From Coenobita brevimanus (lineage: Eukaryota; Arthropoda; Malacostraca; Decapoda; Coenobitidae), in assembly GCA_032717465.1 (NCBI GenBank), contig CM064657.1, forward strand, positions 26,819,966-26,883,965: DNA of 64,000 bases, in the 5' to 3' direction. Made by a program: the position numbers and the translations under genes. Positions 25,093 through 36,019 of the stretch are shown here, one piece after another. The notes beneath the pieces are model-generated. The model had not been told where the DNA came from and made no database searches. It saw only the letters and a list, made by a program, of their open reading frames with translations. The stretch's first letter is position 1, and each line of letters opens with the position of its first letter.

Positions 25093-25196
25093 ACGATATA
25101 ATTAGCACAAGAGAATGTTGCGGTGTAATAAGCAAAATAAATCGATAAAATGAGGCGCTAGAAAGCCTACTAATATTTTCGTGAATACGGCTCTCA
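25093..25196. repeat. Short interspersed element, longest copy in this intron
   Basis: ACGATATAATTAGCACAAGA GAATGTTGCGGTGTAATAAG continues through AAAATAAATCGATAAAATGA GGCGCTAGAAAGCCT to GTGAATACGGC. It aligns along its length with 54441-54549 and with the unit expanded at 44114-44328. Confidence 0.65.
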
Positions 25197-25380
25197 GAAA
25201 CCAAGGGTTGGATTCTCGTTGGTTCAGGAGACTTTGCAGCACATTTTTCTTAACGATTTATCTTAAATTTTTGCAGAGTATTATCTTTTATGGTATTAGT
25301 ATCTTTTTATTACTAACACAGATTTCATAAAATACACGCTGGATAATATTAACGTGTCATATACAGAAATAAAATGGTAG

Positions 25381-25427
25381 GGAAGAAGTTCTAGGAAGTC
25401 TCCATACCCGACGAGAATGAAGCCCCT
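25381..25427. repeat. Short interspersed element fragment
   Basis: GGAAGAAGTTCTAGGAAGTC TCCATACCCGACGAGAATGA AGCCCC matches the 3' half of the family (GTGC-AGGAAGCCTCC...ACGAGAATACGGCCCC). Confidence 0.5.
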
Positions 25428-25756
25428 ACAGACACCCCAGCCCGTATGCTCGTCAGCTTGGGAGGCTTAAGACACGTTAATAATCTCTTGTATCTTGTTT
25501 ATACAAGCTATGTCGGCATTACAAAAGCATAAATACGATAAAATGTAGTAAAGTCTATACCATAACTTTACCTAAAATTACCCTCTCTCCATTATAAATG
25601 CACACCTATAACAACATATTAACACTAGAATATAGTGCAGGTCACAGACGAATGCACAGAGCTGTGTTTTTCTGCCAATGAGCTAGGTAAAATAAAGTAC
25701 AAAATTACGCAAAACTGGCCCAAATTTAGGTGAGAGAACTGTAGTATGCAAACTTA

Positions 25757-25808
25757 ATCCCTAAGCGAAAGGTGCCAGAGAGCGTCCTTAACCGAAGAGA
25801 ATACAACC
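25757..25808. repeat. Short interspersed element fragment
   Basis: CTAAGCGAAAGGTGCCAGAG AGCGTCCTTAACCGAAGAGA ATACAACCC is another 3'-half copy. It is the third within about 700 bp and lies in the same orientation. Confidence 0.55.
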
Positions 25809-28679
25809 CTTCGCCACCAACACCGCCTCCAGTCAACAAAGTATCCCACCTACTCTGACAAATTTTAAGTGGCGGGGTGTGGTTGTTGTGTGGCGGACGG
25901 GGGACCATTATTTACCGGAGCGCCACCTGGGAATCGATGGTACCGCGTCAGGAGAGACACAGCCATTAAGATAGTGCTGCTGGCGGCGGGACAATGAGCC
26001 GTTATCTCGATGGCACGGGAGAATTCGTAGTACTTGTTCCTTAGCGATGTATTTTGTCTAATTCTTTTTGATGTTCTCTTTTGAATTACGTACCGGGTAT
26101 ATATGTTTTTAATACTGAAACAGTTTGTATTGGTACCTTACACGGCGATATTACTGTGTTACAGATAAAACAAGTTGCTGACGAAAATCAACTAAACTAA
26201 CGATTGAATATACTCCGCAACCACCATCGCCAGAAGCCCCCTCCCCCCTCCCCCCCGGAGAACCCCAGTGAAAGAGTCTGACCCACTGTTGTGCTGGAAT
26301 CCTTGTTTTCTTCCCTCTGAACTCTGACCTATCACCCTAAAATTTATGATGGGTATGCGTCATGGATGGCGGTACTCCTGCAGCACCATTACGAGGGGTC
26401 CCGTGGCGAGCTCTAATTAAATGGGGTGCGGTTTCTTTGCTCTGCTACAAACAAATCATTGTGTAATCTTGATCTCTGAAATTTATGACAAACATATTCC
26501 ATGAGTGACCCTCCCAACCCCACATCAGATCCAGGGATACCACAACTAAAGGAAACCTGCTGTGAAATGTAATGAGAAAGGGGTACATACTGCATGATGT
26601 GCTAGCGATCTCATAATGTTTTGCTTCTGTGACTTGCAGCTGAAGAATGAACTAATCTCATTTGTACTGGTGCTCTCAGCAATCATATACAGAACCAATG
26701 AGGTAGCTAATTTAAGAAAATATAAATAATTCTACGATCCCGGCTGCGTCAGTGATAATATCTTGCATCCATCACCCTTATCTTGTTCATTTGGTCAATA
26801 AACATGATGGCGACTACTATATCCGGTGGTCGGGACTAATATTTGTGCCAAAAGATTCTGTTCTTATCTGTTGTCAGTACCGAATTTACACCACTGAACT
26901 GTACCGAAAATTACACCATTTATTTATCTCATTTAGCTGGTGTTAAACATGCTCCTAAATCAGTGATATTTTAGACTCGCCTATCTTTCAGTGATCCCGT
27001 CAGTTATCTTGTCTCTCTGTAACCCTGATATGTTAAGCATGACTTCGCAAGATCTGCAAGACTCGCAAGTCAAAAGCGAGCTATAGGTATTGGGTATCAG
27101 ATCAGTGGTATAGGTATTACTGTATTCTTAAACACATTTTTGGGAAATCAGTACAACCTTCTATATGTAAAACTTAATGTTATTGGATGTGGGCTAGGTG
27201 TATAACGTCGTCCATCTATGCTTGGTGTGCAGGAATTTAAAATAACTAGCTAGTTCTTGTTCGCCTAAAGCTACTCCAGCTAACAGTTAACTCCTACAAT
27301 CCGATGAGGTATTCTTGTTATCTTTAGACGACTGAATTCAGCTTATGGCGAAAAATCAGGTTGTGAAGGGATAAATAGAGATTGTTTCTTATTCTGCCAC
27401 AATACATATTTTCTCCAGGTCCAGAGATATCGAGATAAGATAAATATAAAATGTCATCTGAGCGGTGATTTAAAATTATCATCGATCCTACCTTCAGTGT
27501 CAGTGTGTACAGTAGCTGGGCGTCGACTGGAGCAGCTCGGCTCATCTGACCACATTTGAAGAAAAATGTCGAAATGTTATTGCCAACATTACTTGCAGGT
27601 TTTCACAGATACCGGATTTAGGTGCTCGTATTATGCCATGTTTAGCTTGCCTCGCACAGACACTGCCAGCAACTCAGAATAAATGACTGTGTAGCTTTAC
27701 AAAACACTTCCGTTTCTTAACGGCTGCTACAGTAAAACACGACTACGACTGCACTCTTACGTACTGCACAGCAACATATAAGGGTGCACTTTCAAAACAA
27801 TACCAACTAGGTAGGTATCTAAAGTTCGATAATAATGTTATCTGAACTAGTAATGGAAAAAAATCAGACAGCAAAATGACTTCTCTCATATTCAGAGGCA
27901 GTTAGATCCCGAAAAGAGACATCAGCTGTTGTCCTCATCTCAGCAACAATAAACACACACACAAAAAAAATATATACATAAACCTGTAAAGTGAGCTTTG
28001 TGAGCGCGTGACAAGCAAGCGAGCGCCATGTCATCACAACTTCCCTCTGATACAAAATTATAGGCGGAATCTCCGATATTTAACTGCTAAAGACGATGCC
28101 CCCAAAACACAGTTACGACGGAAAATATTTTAAAATCTGATTTCGTAACTGAGGCGTTCATTGATTAGAGCCGAACACTGACTTGGAATATTCGAGATTC
28201 CAAGGGGTTTCTCCCCATTTATGGGAGAGTTTTTAACAGATAAATTTATTGAATGAATGTATCAGATGCATAAAAAAATTAAACTACTTCACACAGGAGT
28301 AAAGTTATTAGCTTCTGCTTAGCGTGACGGTCGGGTCATGACGGTCGGGTCCCGGGCCGCTTATTTCCAAACTTTACTGAGAGCAAACATCGCTCGCTCG
28401 CTCGTAATATACTCGTATAGAGTTGTTTATCGGAAAGTTACAACAGCTTCGGCCCGACTTAGACCCCACCCTCCTGATGAGTGTCTACGAGACAGTCTGT
28501 TGTATCTTCAGAGTATTCTTCCCTCTGAACACTCACGGTACTGGGATATCGAGACACGACAGTATTATGCTTCATACTGAAATCAACAATTTCTAGAAAT
28601 AAAAAATTATAAAAGGGTTCGTATCAAACTTCAGAATATTTAAAGACAGGGTAGGTGGACCCCGTGAAGGGACAGGGGT

Positions 28680-31300
28680 AAGGCAAGAGGTCGGACGAGC
28701 AGAAGCCGAGAAACCCGACGAGGGATGAGGATAAAAATAAAAGCAAAAATACGGTCTAGAAAAAGACTAGGAAAGAGGAGAGGGAGAGAGAAAAAAGTGG
28801 TGTCGGCTGCACTCCATTCTCAGGGCGTGAGTTATGGTGGCATTTGTTACCATTATTACTCGGGCCCGGCGCCCCCCTGACCCAAAAATGATGTGGCCTT
28901 CTGTAAACAAGCTGAAATGAGTCCCGAGTGATGAAAAAGGTGCTACAACATACACCAGTGACGGGACGAAGGAGGGAAACCGGTGCTTGGGAGAGGCAGG
29001 AGAGTGGTGGGGAAACGGCGGGGAGAGGGCGAGAAAGAAGAGAATGACAGGGGAATGGAGGGAGGGAGTGGAGAGAGGAAGGAAAGACGGAGGGATGGAG
29101 GGAGGGACGGAGAGAGAGGGAAGGAAATTACGGGACAGGAGGGACTAGAGCGCGAGGGAAGGGAATGACTGAGTAAAGCAAAGGGAAGGGGGAGCAAGAG
29201 GGGATGGAATGACGGAGGGATGGAAAGACGGAGTAGGATAAAAAGGAAGCGTATGGGAGATAGGAAGGCGGCAGTGGGGAGAGTTGTGGGGAGATGGGGA
29301 GTTGGAGAAGAGTGGGGGGCAAGGGAAGAAAAAGACGGAAGATTGAAGGGAAGGTGTGGGGACAGAAAAATGAATGACGGAGGTGGGAAAGGAGGGAGTG
29401 GGCAGAAAGGAAAGCGAGTGGAGGAAGAAAGAGGGTAGTGGATGACGATGTGGAGGGCACGACTGGGGAGAAAGGAACGCCAGTGACGAGGTATTGGACG
29501 AGAGTGAGGCGAGGGAGAAGCAAATGACGGAGGAGGGAAGGAAGATAGTCGGGCGAGAGGGAAGGATATGACGGAGGAGGAAGTGGAGTGGGAGGGAAAA
29601 GAAAGACAGTGGGAAGAGGGGTGGGGCGATAGGAAGCGAATGACGACAGAAGAAGTGGGGAGAAAGGGAAGGAAATGATGAGGGGTGGAGAGGGCAAATG
29701 GGGAGAGACGGCAGGGAATGACGAGGGTGGAAAGGGTGAGTGGGGAGAGAGGGCAGGGAATGACGAAAGGAGAGGGTGGGACGCCTTTGGACAGCTTATG
29801 GTTGACAGCGGCACAAGGGTAAACGAGAGAACGAGGAGAAAAGCTCAAGAAAAGCGAGGATTTCGGCAGAGTTTGATGGTTAGGGAAGTCTGGGAGTGAA
29901 GGAGTCAAGCAAGGTCGTAAGGATGTAGGATTTGAGTGGAGAGAATCAGATGAGAGATGGATAAAAGGAAGAAGGATAAGAGGGAGAGGGATGAAAGGGA
30001 GAGGGATGAAAGGGAGAGGGATGAAAGGGAAAAGGATGTAAGAGAGAAGGATGTTAGGGAGAAGGATGTAAGGGAGAGGGATGACAGGGAGAAGGATGTA
30101 AGGGAGAGGGATGACAGGGAGAAGGATGTAAGGGAGAGGGATGACAGGGAGAAGGATGTATGCGAGAAGGATGTATGGGAAAGGGGTGATAGGGAGAAGG
30201 ATAAAAAGGAGAAGGATGTTAAGGGAGAGGGATGTAAGGGTGTAAGGGACGTATGGGAGAGGGATGTAAGGGAGAGGGATGATGAGGAGGGATAATAGAA
30301 GGATGTGTATTGAGAAGGATGAAAGGGAGAGGCATGAGGATGAAGGGGAAGGGATGAGGATGACAGGAAGAGGAATGAGGATGAAAGGGATGTGTGGGAG
30401 GGGAGTATGGAGAGGCATGAGAGGGAGAGGGAAGAGGATGAGAGGAAGATGAGAGGGAGAGGGAGAGGGAGAGGGAAAGATAGAGAGGGAGAACGAGGGG
30501 GAGGGATGGGAGAGAGAGCGAGGGAGAAAGAGGGAGAGGGATGAGAAAGGGAGTGCGGAACTCGTCTGTGAGAGAAAGAGGAAGTGAGAGTGAGAGTTTT
30601 GAGAGCGAAGACTTAGTATGAATAAAGGGAAACTGATGAGGAGAGAGTAAGACTAATCGACAGCATGGCGGTAGGAGAAGGAGTGTCGGCGGGACCTAAG
30701 ATCAATGAAGAAGGGGAATGTAATTACAGTGAGAGATAATGGACGGTATTCTCGTGGGCTTAGAAGGTTACTTGCATCTCTTCTTCAGCGATTCATTTTG
30801 CTTATTACATTTAAATTTTCGTTTGCATATCATGTAACGCGAAAATATATAAAAGGTGCCATAGGCGGAAATATAGTAATACGGGAGAGATGCGTCGGTG
30901 CCTCCTAAGCCAATCAGAATATGGGTCAAAGAGCTGTGAAGGGGAGAACAGGAGCTGGGGAACTAAAAGGAAAAAAAGAAATATGGAGTGAAAATTACAG
31001 TGGCAGACGAGAAAAATGTAAATGAATCCGGTGAGTGCAGTTTTTGCATGCGTGGAGACAAGCAAAAAATGAGTTTGGAAGACCTTAATGAGGCAGGAAA
31101 AAAAGGCGTATGTGGGAAGGAAGGCCAGTGTTTTTGTAGCTGAGAGAAAGTTCGGGGGAAATGTGCCGGAAAATGTGCTGTGGGTAAGAGGCATCCGGAG
31201 AGGAGGCGTGGCGCTACAATACGATGAGATGAGAGGGCAACGAAGGAAGAGAGCTAATGAGAAGTGGCCTGAAACTCCAATGACTCGATGAGATAAATTT
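28680..31300. repeat. Purine-rich satellite block with 15-bp tandem units
   Basis: The plus strand is overwhelmingly A/G. From about 29980 to 30300 the period is a clear 15 bp (GAGAGGGATGAAAGG, drifting to GAGAAGGATGTAAGG), which keeps one frame open as Arg/Asp/Glu/Lys pentapeptides. The opposite strand is open for nearly 500 codons as Leu/Pro/Ile repeats. Neither has domain content or splice context. Beyond 30570 the bias weakens. Confidence 0.88.
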
Positions 31301-31416
31301 GAAATGGAAAGTACTGTAGGAAACGCACATACCTCATCGGAATATGATCGTATCCTGAATTAGTGTAAAAGTGAAGAAGATGCTATGAAATGCCCATAAT
31401 ATAACTTCTGGTTTAT

Positions 31417-32570
31417 TTATCTACCTATCTGTTGCCAGACGTCTAAATCCCGTAAGGGGTGGCCACAAACAAATCGCCTCCATGTCGCCCTCTCCAATGC
31501 CTCTTCACTGCCTTGCTCCCAGCTCACATCTCCCTCTCTCATATACCTCTCCACTCCATCCCTCCATCTCATCCTTGGCCTCCCCCTCCCCCCCTCCATC
31601 TCACTCACATACACTCTCCCCGTTAGTCTCACGCTCACCATCCTCTCCACATGGCCAAACCACCTCAATGTATTTCTCTTAACGCTTTCTATCACATCCA
31701 CATCCACACCACAGCGCTCCTTCACTTCCTCATTTGTCAGTCTGTCTCTCCATGTAACTCCACATGCTCCTCCCAGATACCTCATTTCCACTGCTCTCAC
31801 GACTTGTGTCCTTTCAACAAGGTGCAAGTTTCACTTCCATACATTACAGCTGGTATCACAATACTGTCATCCAGTTACATTTTTACTTCCATGCTTACTT
31901 CCCTGTTCCTTTATCACTGCTTTCAAAGAACCAGCAACCTTTCCTCCCTGTTGTACCCTTTCAGGCACTTCACCCTCTAAACTTCCATTCTCACTAATCA
32001 CACTACCCCAAGTACTTAATCGCACTCACATTTTTCATTTTCTCCTCATCCAGCCTCATTGTACATTCAGTGACTTCATTTCTCTCAAAGACCATAACTT
32101 TACCCTTCCCTGCATTTACATCCATATATTTACGTTCAGATTCAGTTTCTCACAAACACACTCCCAAACTCATTCACCAATCCTTGCAGTTCCCCTTCGT
32201 CCTCACATAACAATACAGTATCATCTGCAAACAACAGTACAAGGAATTTCCAAACACTGCCTTCTCTCGTTAGCGTGGCTTCAACATCCACTGCCCTACC
32301 TTGTATCTCATTTATAACCCCATCCATATACAGACTGAACAACCATGGGGACCTGACATCCCAGTTTTAATCCAACATTCAAACTGAAAACTTCACTCAG
32401 TTCACTGTCCACACGCACTGCAGCCTTGGCACCCTCATACACTCTCTTCACGGCATTCAACAACTTTCCATTTACTCCGTATATCCTTAGTACTTTCCAC
32501 ATTCCTTGTCTATCCACCCTGTCATATGCTTTCGTTATACAAAATACAATTATTTCATTAACAAAACCGT
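31417..32570 (-). mobile_element. Decayed non-LTR retrotransposon (reverse transcriptase to C-terminus)
   Basis: Read on the minus strand: ITKAYDRVDRQGMWKVL (about 32550-32490), LLNAVKRVYEGAKAAVRV, GLKLGCQ, then a one-base frameshift near 32350 into WLFSLYMDGVINEIQGRA and LLFADDTVLL, the FADD catalytic motif (about 32230). After in-frame stops near 32140 come KVMVFERNEVTECTMRLDEE and MKNVSAIKYLG. The C-terminal part has NTLRWFGHVERM, GRPRMRWRDGVERYMRE and CGHPLRDLDVW, ending in a stop at 31417. It is 5'-truncated (no endonuclease) and dead, and lies antisense-free in the teneurin intron on the same strand as the gene. The motif order is diagnostic of LINE-type pol genes; the clade is not assigned. 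Confidence 0.92.
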
Positions 32571-34376
32571 ATAAAAAATAATAATTGTAAAGAAAAGCTG
32601 TAGCGACAAGGAAAATGTGTGTCTGAGAAAGATAAGTTATAAGATACTGGAAACTACACTGAAAATACCATAATAAGTTTTTTAGAACTTCTAAAAAACA
32701 ACTTAATCACTGCTTTGAGCAGGGGCGGTAAAGACAGCCTGTGAGCCAGCTCAAGGCAGAGTGACGGAAGATGGTAGTGACAGCGACAGAACTAGACCCT
32801 GGCACCGTTATGTTGGAGTTATAACAAGTTTACAGCAACAGAGTCGTGTGATGGATGTCATAGATAAATCAATTTACTGAGGCTATGATGTTCGTAAACT
32901 TAGCTAAGAATGCTGTATCAGCAATGACATTAACTGATGTAAAAATCGATGATTATGCCAAACTTTTCTATGACATCTTGATGTGTACGGTTTCAGTTTT
33001 TTATAAGGACCTACTCTCAGGGTCTTTAAATATAAATCGATATATGCGATGCATTCTACACTGTGCCGACTGAATCATCCTCATTACACCAAAGGCGCAC
33101 AACCCTAATATCAACATTTTATTCCTGTGGCAGCAACTGCGAACGAAATGGATGGGTCCAAAAATTCCTACTCCCCCATTTTCTTTCTGATACACGACAA
33201 TCTTCCATCAAAAGCTTCAAGAGGGTTAAATTCATACGATTAGGCAGTTTTAAAAATGCATAGACTGCCGTTTTTTCTTTAATTTTTCTGCAGACTTGTT
33301 GCAGGAAAGAAGGCCTCACAGGTGTAAGGAGGAGGGGTCTGGACTCCCCTTTTCGTCCCTCACCCCTTTGGATTCGCCAGTGCAGGAGTTTGACAGAGGA
33401 ACGGCGGAGAATGCCAGGTGTGAGGCCCGCGGCGGGGACAATGGGCGAATTCGTTTTCTGTATCGGATCGGATGCTGCACAACAAAAGACACGCTGCGGT
33501 TCTGCAATCGAAGGAAGAGAGCGGCTGGAATGATGAAGAGAGGTGTGAGGAGGAGAAAATGGGGGAGGGAACGAGAGGTGAGAGGGTTAGGGGAAGAGTG
33601 ATATTTGGAGAAATCTGAGTTAAAGAATAATAGAAAATGAAGGAGATGGATGGTACTGGAGACCGCGATGCTCTTCCATCATTTAATGTGAGGTTCTCAT
33701 TATTTTTTTTAATACTTTGGAACTTTAACTGCTATACATCATTATTGATCCGAAAAAAGTATATACCAGTAGTCTACACTGAGAGTACCTGCATTAAGAA
33801 ATGCTTACAAAAGGACATTAAAAATTCACTTCTTTTTTCTCTTCTTTGAGGTTGTCATCGCTGAATAATACCGTGTAATATATTGATTCGCCACTGGATG
33901 AAAACCCTACAAACATGACTGCCAGCATCAAATAATCTGTTATAACTATCCTTTTCTACACAATTTTACGATCATCAGAGAGTGCAATCGCCCAGCAGAT
34001 TAAATATTTGACACAGAAACAGGACGCATCAGGAAAAAGTATTTTGTACGCCAACACATTTTTGCACAACAACGAAACGTTCAGTTCGAATCGGATGTTC
34101 AGATAAAATATTAAAATAGTTGCAAAGCACCACAAACTGACTGTTACGTGTTTTCTGCTAACTGCCATATCAGACCTACAATAAATATCGCCAAAACGGA
34201 TTACAAGATGTTCACGTGAAGAACCTTCAATAATCATGGGTACCTGTGCATTATACGGGAAACAAAATATTGAACCATCGCAACGGCAGTAAAAACAAGG
34301 GAAGCTACTATCATGTACAGAGGAGAAAAATTTAATTAAATTTTAATTTTACATTATCAAATTCTCTAACACCAGG

Positions 34377-34377
<1 letters not shown>

Positions 34378-34461
<84 letters not shown>

Positions 34462-34476
34462 TGCACACACACACAC
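34378..34476. repeat. Compound (GT)n(AT)n(AC)n microsatellite
   Basis: Short GT, about 70 bp of AT, then GTATG and (CA)n. It is nearly palindromic because GT and AC flank the AT core. Confidence 0.96.
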
Positions 34477-35404
34477 AGTAGGAGAGTATAATACCATAAT
34501 GTGGTACAGATGAGAATCGTAATGGACCAAATGAAAAAAAAAATACTGGTGCATTAATGCTGAGAAAGTATTGAACAACTTAATTAGCTATATCTGATAA
34601 AAAAACAAAGTTGCCTACGAACACACACAAGCTTCACTGTCCTACACCACGTATAATATATATTCTCTTTACGGTGCCAATTACTACCGTATCTTTATTA
34701 CAGGTCAAGGCAACGTGGTTGGTGGATATAAATTAAGAACACTAAATTCAGTTACATTCAAATCTGTAATGGGCTGGAGGGTCATGCCACACATGCAGGA
34801 CTAGTATATATTGAAAACTAATCAAATACATCCATGAACTACAATACCGAAAACAAAACTTAAAAATCATTATATTAAGAAAAATAAACAGACAAAATGG
34901 AAACTGAACTAAAAATAAAAATGAGCATCAAGCAAAATAAGTAAATTAAGCTTCATGCACTTTGTAAGGTAAATTCACTACAAATGTAAGTGATTAATAA
35001 AGTGTAAAAAGAAAGTATGATACTTAACCATGGAAGCAGGGACCATTGAGCTTGCGGAGTCGACGATATTAGTGGTATTACTAACTTCGGTATTACTTTC
35101 CTAATGAAACTTTAAGTTCCTATAGTTTGGGTAAGATAATAAATACACATTCTATCGGGCACAGCTAGCGTAAGAAGACTATCAAAAAAAGCTACACATC
35201 CAGGTGGGAATGGGAATACTAATATTTTTACAAAAGGTGGTCGATTTTTCTTGCAAAATGAGTAATTTGCAGTTACAGGCTATGGAAATTTTTTGCCGAA
35301 ACTCAAAGAGAGTTCTCAAATATCAATATTATTACCACCGCCAACGAAAATATAAAAAGTTATTAACTCCTGTTTGTCTGTTCGTTTGACTATAAGACCT
35401 TAAA

Positions 35405-35555
35405 AAGTTACTGAAAGATTTCAATGACAATTTTGTGGATATGTGGGTCATGGGCCAAGGAAGAGCTGAATAAACTGCGGTGGTGATCTAAGTTTGGGTT
35501 GCTGTTCAGGACTGTTTTTTGTCTGTCCACAAGATATCTAAAATATACATATCTA

Positions 35556-35586
<31 letters not shown>

Positions 35587-35665
35587 GATGGATTTCAATG
35601 AAATTTTGTGGATATGTGGATCATGGGGGAAGGAAGAACTGACTAAAATTTGGTGGTGATCCGAG
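35405..35665. repeat. Direct duplication of a TTTGTGGATATGTGG element (two copies ~190 bp apart)
   Basis: AGATTTCAATGACAATTTTG followed by TGGATATGTGGGTCATGGG and GGAAGAGCTGAATAAA near 35417-35480 recurs at about 35588-35660 as GGATTTCAATGAAATTTTGT, GGATATGTGGATCATGGGGG and GGAAGAACTGACTAAA, each followed by GGTGGTGATC. An (ATCT)n/(AT)n run at 35550-35585 separates them. The sequence resembles a repeat seen widely in invertebrates (recalled, not verified). Confidence 0.75.
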
Positions 35666-36019
35666 CTATATGGTAATGGAGTTGCCGGAGGTATATGCTC
35701 TCTAAGAGAGCTTAAGTTTTATTAATTCTGGAACTGTTTAAAACCTTTCTGATCAAGACACAAAGTGGTGGAACTGTTTAAGGAGTGCGACCTAAATCCC
35801 AGAGACCCAACACGACAGCCACACACACCAGGCCAACACACACGACCCTAATCAATACCCTGATAGCTTTGCACCTACTTCAATTAGCGGCTGTCTTTCT
35901 GGGGCTTTGGGAAGTCTTAATTAGCATGTCAACCCGCGTCTCAATGGTCCTTACCTGGCGATGGATTAGTTATTAGTTCAGGTTCCATTCTTAGGGGCAA
36001 CGAGGAGGGTCTGTCTCAC

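Larger units (their letters stand above)
23643..36019 (-). other. Ten-m: Teneurin intron between exons A and B (12,377 bp)
   Basis: Bounded by donor GAAG|GTGAG at exon A (GT at 36019-36018) and acceptor CCCACAG before exon B; phases 1 and 1 match. Contents: a tRNA-like SINE, one full foldback copy, three short-element fragments, a 1.6-kb purine satellite, a decayed LINE, an (AT)n array and a direct duplication near the 5' end. Stretches 25810-28680 and 32580-34370 show only unique-looking sequence and foldback half-copies (for example 27280-27370). No additional exon recognised. Confidence 0.75.

Noticed and set aside
28943..30418. 491-codon open frame on the minus strand (Leu/Pro/Ile-rich)
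   Set aside because: It lies entirely over a purine-rich tandem satellite. The opposite strand is open too, the composition is periodic and there is no domain.
33296..33601. 101-codon plus-strand frame with Arg-rich end
   Set aside because: No recognisable domain, no splice evidence, purine-rich 3' half; not distinguishable from chance.
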